In this document: in pieces, positions 20,580 to 24,793 of the stretch
Numbering within the stretch: position 1 is the first letter of the stretch
How the letters are laid out: each line of letters opens with the position of its first letter
Assembly: GCA_037176905.1 (NCBI GenBank)
Contig: JBBBWG010007803.1
Coordinates: 1 to 24,793 of the forward strand
Reading direction: 5' to 3'
Length of the DNA: 24,793 nucleotides
From: Azolla pinnata
Lineage: Eukaryota > Streptophyta > Polypodiopsida > Salviniales > Salviniaceae
Position numbers and translations under genes: made by a program
Notes under the pieces: model-generated
What the model saw: only the letters and a program-made list of their open reading frames with translations
Database searches by the model: none
What the model was told of the DNA's origin: nothing

Positions 20580-21010
20580 CCGCTAGGGAGAAACGCACTC
20601 CACGCAGAACAAAAATGGAGCCTTGTGGAGCAAACATCTTAAGACCCGGCTCAGGCAAAGAGATTTTGGTGCATGAAAACGCTAATAAACCCTAAGCCCT
20701 AAACGCAGAAAAGATTGCATTCAAGAACACAGAAGCTTCGTGACGAGTGGAGCTAGGTCAAGTTAAGACGATGTAACTACAGAATCACAGAAACCCTGAT
20801 TAAGTTGCGGGGACGCCATTACTGAGCGACCCAGGATAACTCTACTTCTGCCAGGATTCTTCTACTTCTCAGTTTGAAACCACAGTCACCTCTGAAACCT
20901 AGGTTTTGTCAGCTAATCGCGTGTTGTACATCACGAAAGAGCTAAGCAAAGAAAGAAACCATAGCCATGTATCTATCTATAAGAAGCCCAGGAGGAATGT
21001 CGCGCGCCAC
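20580..21010 (-). other. 5' intron or promoter of the kinase gene, with telo-box motifs
   Basis: No coding signal. Telo-box-like AAACCCTAAGCCCTAAA lies at about 20686-20702, and further telomere-like motifs lie at about 21060 and 21511-21527. The interval is intron 1 if the 21011-21251 exon is used, otherwise promoter and 5' UTR. Confidence 0.4.
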
Positions 21011-21251
21011 CTGCTTTGGAGCTCTTGATGATGTTTTGGTGCTCTGAAGGTAGCCGGTGCTTAGGGTTTCTGGAGCGGAGGAAGCTTCTTCCACAATGGG
21101 GGGGGAAGAAAGAGCAGGTACGCATACATCCGTCGCCTTCCCTCTCGTACGTCGTTGCATCGTCCTCGTGGTGATGAAGATCATGATGATGCTCGGTCTG
21201 TTGCGTTAAAGGTAGAGTTACTGATGACGCCTCCGGACGCTGAGCTCCCAT
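21011..21251 (-). CDS. candidate 5' exon of the kinase gene
   Basis: An ATG at 21251 in good context (GCTTCCATGGGAG) opens a frame of 80 codons plus one base, ending at a donor-like GCAG|GTGGCG. Its phase 1 end fits the acceptor at 20455 exactly, which would give a protein of about 449 aa with a charged, histidine- and acid-rich N-terminus (QTEHHHDLHHHEDD) and a Gly at position 2. PBL34-group kinases also have a long charged N-terminus before the CIP segment. Against it: the residues after Gly2 (AQRP) fit the N-myristoylation pattern poorly. The frame remains open upstream to 21470. This is inference from splice logic; another upstream exon is possible. Confidence 0.35.
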
Positions 21252-21660
21252 GGAAGCTCCGTCCTTAGCGGGGCTCGATTGGAAGAGGAGCAAGCATGGC
21301 CATGGCGGAAGAAGGCGAAGAAGCGGTGCTGCTGCGAGAGCTTGTGGACAATGGTTGTGAAGCGATCGATGGTGGGAGGTTTTCCGCGCGCTTGAAAGTG
21401 GGATTTTCTGAGAGATTTGGAGAAGGTGGCGGATCGGACACAGGGGGAAACGAAAAGGAGATGGAAGCAATGATGTTAGCTATGGCGATGGCGATGGCGA
21501 TGGCGATGCCTAGGGTTAGGGCTAGGGCTGCTAGACTACGATGGGTCTCTTTCGCTAGTCAGAGAAGCTTTACACAGACACAGAGGGAGGCCATAGCCAT
21601 AGTAGCTGTGGCAGCTGCTTCCACAAGATCTTCTTTCATATACCTATCGATACATACATC

Positions 21661-21661
21661 T

Positions 21662-21694
<33 letters not shown>

Positions 21695-21695
21695 C
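21661..21695. repeat. (CA)n(TA)n compound microsatellite, possible TATA region
   Basis: A CA run passes into a TA run (about 21678-21694). On the minus strand this TATATATA lies some 430 bp upstream of the ATG at 21251 and might act as the core promoter of the kinase gene. A pyrimidine-rich tract (21716-21816) follows. 21,820-22,010 holds nothing recognisable. Confidence 0.6.
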
Positions 21696-22009
21696 AAGAA
21701 GATCTTCATATCTGCGCACTCTTCTGTTGTCGTTGTTGCTGCTTCTTCTTCTTATTCTTTCTTCTTCTTCTTTCTTCTTCTGCATTCTCTTCTTTATTTA
21801 TTTATTTTTTTCTTTCCCGTAAATGTATGTTTATATTAGAACAACACGAGGATACGAAAAAAACCTTGCTGTCGAAAGTAGCGATGTGGCAAGAGTAACA
21901 TTCTCGGGTGATGCGATACAAAACGACGTTAACTCTAACTCATCCGGGGGTAAAGTTCCCATGCAACCCAACTGTAAAAACTATCAAAATCAACTTTCCT
22001 TTCATCTTA

Positions 22010-23700
22010 CATATATATATATATATTTTTTTATATTGAAATACTCTAGAAAGCCCACCAAATAAGAAACCATTGCGCAAGTTCTAATTATACCACATAC
22101 CTAAGTATCTCAAATAAGCAAACACAACCTTATCTATCACCTTCAATGAAAACCCATTGAAAAGATGACAAAGCATTTCTAGTTAACGAGCCCACCAGTT
22201 GTGATATTACTATCCATATACCTTTAACAATATGGCAAGATATAAACCTGTGTCGAGAATTATTGTCAATCATCGTACAGAAGACACATGTGCCACTACA
22301 AAATGTGTTTTCGTTTTAAAAATCATATAGCCAAAGGCAACCCACCAACCATGGCACGCCGAAAAAACACCTTTGCACGAAAAAAAAAAGATAAGACTTC
22401 TATCTTGCATTTAAAACTCCAGAACACCATCCGCCTCCACAAGTAGTGTGCCATGTATCCAAAACCTTGCTCTGTACCCAAACTCTATCTTTCACTAGCT
22501 TATGATAAACCTCATTAGTGTTCACTGCAAATAATGATTTCCTATTAGCAAAAAGCCAATCTTTGCATTGTTCCTCTACCATCAATTCGGCAATTAGTGA
22601 TGATAAAATAGGCAATGCTAATACTGATTGTCAAATTTGACCATATCCAAGAGGTATATGAAATCTACTTCTCACAGTTCAAAAACCCATCATCGGCCTC
22701 TGTGACTCTAAAATATCATCCTCCACAGTTACCAAACCTAGTTTTGCCATTCTATTAAACTTCAGCTTTAAGCTATCTTTACTATCCCATTAAAATAATC
22801 TAGAGGTTGTTATCACCGATGCTAGCAAAGAGTTAAAATCTTTTGTACATTTAGGTGGTTTCCAATTGAACAACTTCTAGCTTTGTTGCCAAGAGACCAT
22901 TATTCTAAACATTTAAATGATCGAATACTATCAATAACATGTCACCATAAAATTATAGTTTTTGTCTTACCATGTTGTATCCCCGCCTTCTCTACAAAAT
23001 AATAAATTATCTCTACCCATGGTTGTGAACCTGAACACATCTCTTTCAAGAGGCTAAACCTTTGAGCAACCATATGATCTTCAAAATTGAGTAAACCTAC
23101 TCCTTTCGGGGTACATATATGAATCCATGAAACCCAACCGATACCAATGTTGGAGTTTTTATTCCATAATGTGTACTTGAGAGCATGAGCCAACTAATCA
23201 AGTGATTTCTTTGTCCAAGGTAACAAAGGCAAAAAATCTAGAAATCATTAGAATCATAATTGTTTGCACCTGCACTTTAGGGCGAGTAGCAAATGGCCAA
23301 GCTTGGGACTTCCAATATATAAATTTATTTGATATAGATCCTAGAAATCCAAGTTAGACTTTAATATAGCGAAATATTCACACTAATCGAGTAACCCAAA
23401 TGACGACAAATCTTCCCTTTATCTAATATTCGGCCACTCCAACCAAGATTAACCAAATCTGGTTAAGTGCATCTAATCAACAATGACTTCTACATTAATA
23501 TTAATATATAAACTTGATGCAAAGGCAAACACATTCCACACCTCCATGGCTTTGGCTATGTTATTAGGTTGCACCTTGAGAAACAAAAAAAGAATCATGT
23601 ACTAGTGTTTGAGCTATCAGTTGTTTCCTTGAGGGTAAAACAAGGCCCACTATATCTCGACAACGTATCACCAACTCATGCATTTTAAGCAAATTTGGGT
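22010..23700 (-). mobile_element. decayed LINE, 3' half (reverse transcriptase to zinc-binding end)
   Basis: On the minus strand, in order: a reverse-transcriptase palm region at about 23,660-23,490, with the usual FADD box changed to VHDSFF and followed by AMEVWNVFAFAS; a thumb-like FATRPKVQVQTIM around 23,280; the conserved ICTPKGVGLLNFEDHM block (23193-22942 frame); a fragment at 22615-22400; and a zf-RVT zinc-binding motif CVFC-x8-RHRFISCH at 22214-22291. An A/T-rich tail near 22,010-22,036 could be the 3' end. Several frames and in-frame stops are involved, so it is a dead copy. The endonuclease and first half are absent, consistent with 5' truncation at insertion. The style resembles LINEs of non-seed plants (impression only). 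Confidence 0.75.
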
Positions 23701-23834
23701 GTGTAACAATGGCGAATAATGATGGAATCAATGAACATCCTTACCTCACTGACCTTGTTAATGATACACTCAAGGTATTGGTGAGTTTGCCACGCATTTT
23801 GCCATGAAATTCGTTCAGCAAAAGTCATAAAAAA

Positions 23835-23878
23835 GCGTGGCAAAATTCGTGACAAAGGGCATATAAATTTTGCCACGC
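23835..23878. repeat. 13-bp perfect inverted repeat (hairpin)
   Basis: GCGTGGCAAAATT at 23835-23847 is matched by its exact reverse complement AATTTTGCCACGC at 23866-23878, with an 18-bp loop. A second TTTGCCACGCATTTTGCC lies just left, near 23,786. The hairpin sits where the 12-bp repeat array begins. Confidence 0.85.
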
Positions 23879-24228
23879 AGTTGCCACAAATATTGCCACA
23901 ACCTTTACCACGATTTTTTGTGGATGTATTTCTGCGACCATTTCCGCAACATTTGTGGGAATTTTATCGTGAGATTTCTAGCGCATTTACCACAAGTTTT
24001 GTCGCGACCTTTACTGTGTATTTTGTCGCAAATTTTCACGCGACCTTTATCGCAACATTTACTGCAAAATTACCGCGACCCTTACTGCAAAATGACCATG
24101 ACCTTTATCGCAAATTTTTACATGACTGTTACTACAAATTTACCGTGACCTTTATTGCAAATTTATCGCAACTTTTATTGTACATGTAGACGCAATTTTT
24201 ACTGTAAATTTAAGTGCAAATATTTAAA
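23866..24228. repeat. degenerate tandem array with about 12-bp period
   Basis: Roughly 29 successive 11-13-bp units alternate between CGCGACCTTTAT-like and TGCAAATTTAC-like forms, so a 23-24-bp dimer also repeats. Because 12 is divisible by 3, all frames stay open for about 90-100 codons and show a four-residue rhythm (FVAN FHAT FIAT FTAK). That is a by-product of the period, not evidence of a protein. Confidence 0.8.
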
Positions 24229-24512
24229 TTAAAAAGTTAAATATAATATTCTAATTTTATTTATTTTACATATTTCTTTTTGTTTTCAATTTAACAACAT
24301 TTATATATTCAAAAGCTTGTTCATTTAGAAGCTAAAAACTATAAAGATGAATGAGAAACTCAAGCCCTCACTGTCTATTTAAACAGGAAGCTTGTTTGAA
24401 ACTATTCATGTGGGATATTTTCACTTTTTGCTTGTATGTCTCCTCTTGTACATATTGATTTATTTGTATATGCATACATACGGGCATATTGATATTTACC
24501 AACAAAAATACC
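24229..24512. other. AT-rich spacer, nothing recognised
   Basis: No coding signal, RNA gene or clear repeat was seen between the two terminal repeat arrays. Confidence 0.6.
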
Positions 24513-24698
24513 TACATATTCATCAATATATACATTGATATTCACCTATATATGAATATAAGATAAATGCATATTCATCTTTATATGTATATATACATGC
24601 ATATACACTTGTATTTGCATAGATAGATGCATATTCATCTATAATTGCATACATACATGTATATTCACCTGTACATGGATAACTACATATATATTCAC
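24513..24698. repeat. 30-bp degenerate minisatellite
   Basis: Units starting TGCATATTCA or TGTATATTCA occur at 24568, 24598, 24628 and 24658, spaced exactly 30 bp, with a partial unit at 24688 and two more divergent units to the left (about 24513 and 24535). On the minus strand a 75-codon frame across the array reads as a tyrosine-rich 10-residue repeat such as DEYASIYANT. Confidence 0.85.
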
Positions 24699-24738
24699 GG
24701 ACGTATGGACGAAGATGGATCGAATAGCTCGTGCGACA

Positions 24739-24775
24739 ATTCGGATGCATCTGTCCGAATCCGTGTATTTCACGG
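24739..24775. repeat. two adjacent small hairpins
   Basis: ATTCGGA (24739-24745) pairs with TCCGAAT (24754-24760), and directly after it CCGTG (24761-24765) pairs with CACGG (24771-24775). The sequence here is more GC-rich than the array before it and continues past the window edge. Confidence 0.6.
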
Positions 24776-24793
24776 TCCAGACGTGTACGACAG

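Noticed and set aside
21296-21898. 200-codon plus-strand frame with MAMAMAM run
   Set aside because: Low-complexity, continues through CA/TA microsatellites and a pyrimidine tract, and overlaps the probable 5' region of the minus-strand kinase gene.
22292-22301. CACTACAAAA, the typical terminus of plant CACTA transposons
   Set aside because: It lies inside the LINE zinc-binding region with no partner terminus; a coincidence.
23870-24189. Two overlapping plus-strand frames of 92 and 102 codons
   Set aside because: Open only because the 12-bp array period is a multiple of three.
23835-24228. CRISPR-like appearance of short repeats
   Set aside because: Units are contiguous and degenerate with no spacers, in a plant nuclear setting.

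Overview
The window looks like nuclear DNA of a land plant. It is AT-rich, has GT-AG introns from under 100 bp to more than 3 kb, carries telo-box motifs (TTTAGGG type), and holds a plant-specific cytoplasmic kinase plus degraded Ty1/copia, Ty3/gypsy-like and LINE pieces. The style of the LINE reverse transcriptase hints at a non-seed plant (fern, lycophyte or bryophyte), but that is inference and the species cannot be read from the sequence.

Layout. 1-5,900 is a graveyard of LTR-retrotransposon fossils, all with coding parts on the minus strand: a gag piece with an LTR-like flank, a copia gag-to-integrase fragment, and a second, older copia fragment with a primer-binding site and one candidate LTR. 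5,900-7,600 is intergenic, with a (TC)n microsatellite and a 72-bp tandem duplication. 7,607-8,959 (+) is an apparently intronless gene for a trihelix (Myb/SANT-like) DNA-binding protein. About 3 kb of non-coding sequence follows.

12,109-17,295 (-) is a complete eight-exon gene for a mitochondrial carrier of the SLC25A38/Hem25 family (327 aa as assembled from the exons). Its first intron is 3.2 kb and holds a copia remnant and a 79-bp tandem duplication. Upstream of it are a CACCAT-type minisatellite and a 178-bp tandem duplication. 18,505-20,492 (-) is a receptor-like cytoplasmic kinase of subfamily VII, closest by eye to PBL34/35/36. Five exons are certain in their kinase part, and a 5' exon probably lies near 21,011-21,251. 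From about 22,010 to 23,700 (-) is the 3' half of a decayed LINE. The last kilobase is made of short-period degenerate tandem repeats (about 12 bp and 30 bp) and small hairpins.

The three host genes do not form a pathway and are simply neighbours. I found no convincing undescribed multi-gene system. The most worthwhile leads are the split 5' end of the kinase gene, the plant copy of a carrier best known from animal and fungal heme synthesis, the two terminal repeat arrays, and the contrast in how poly-serine runs are encoded in the three host proteins.
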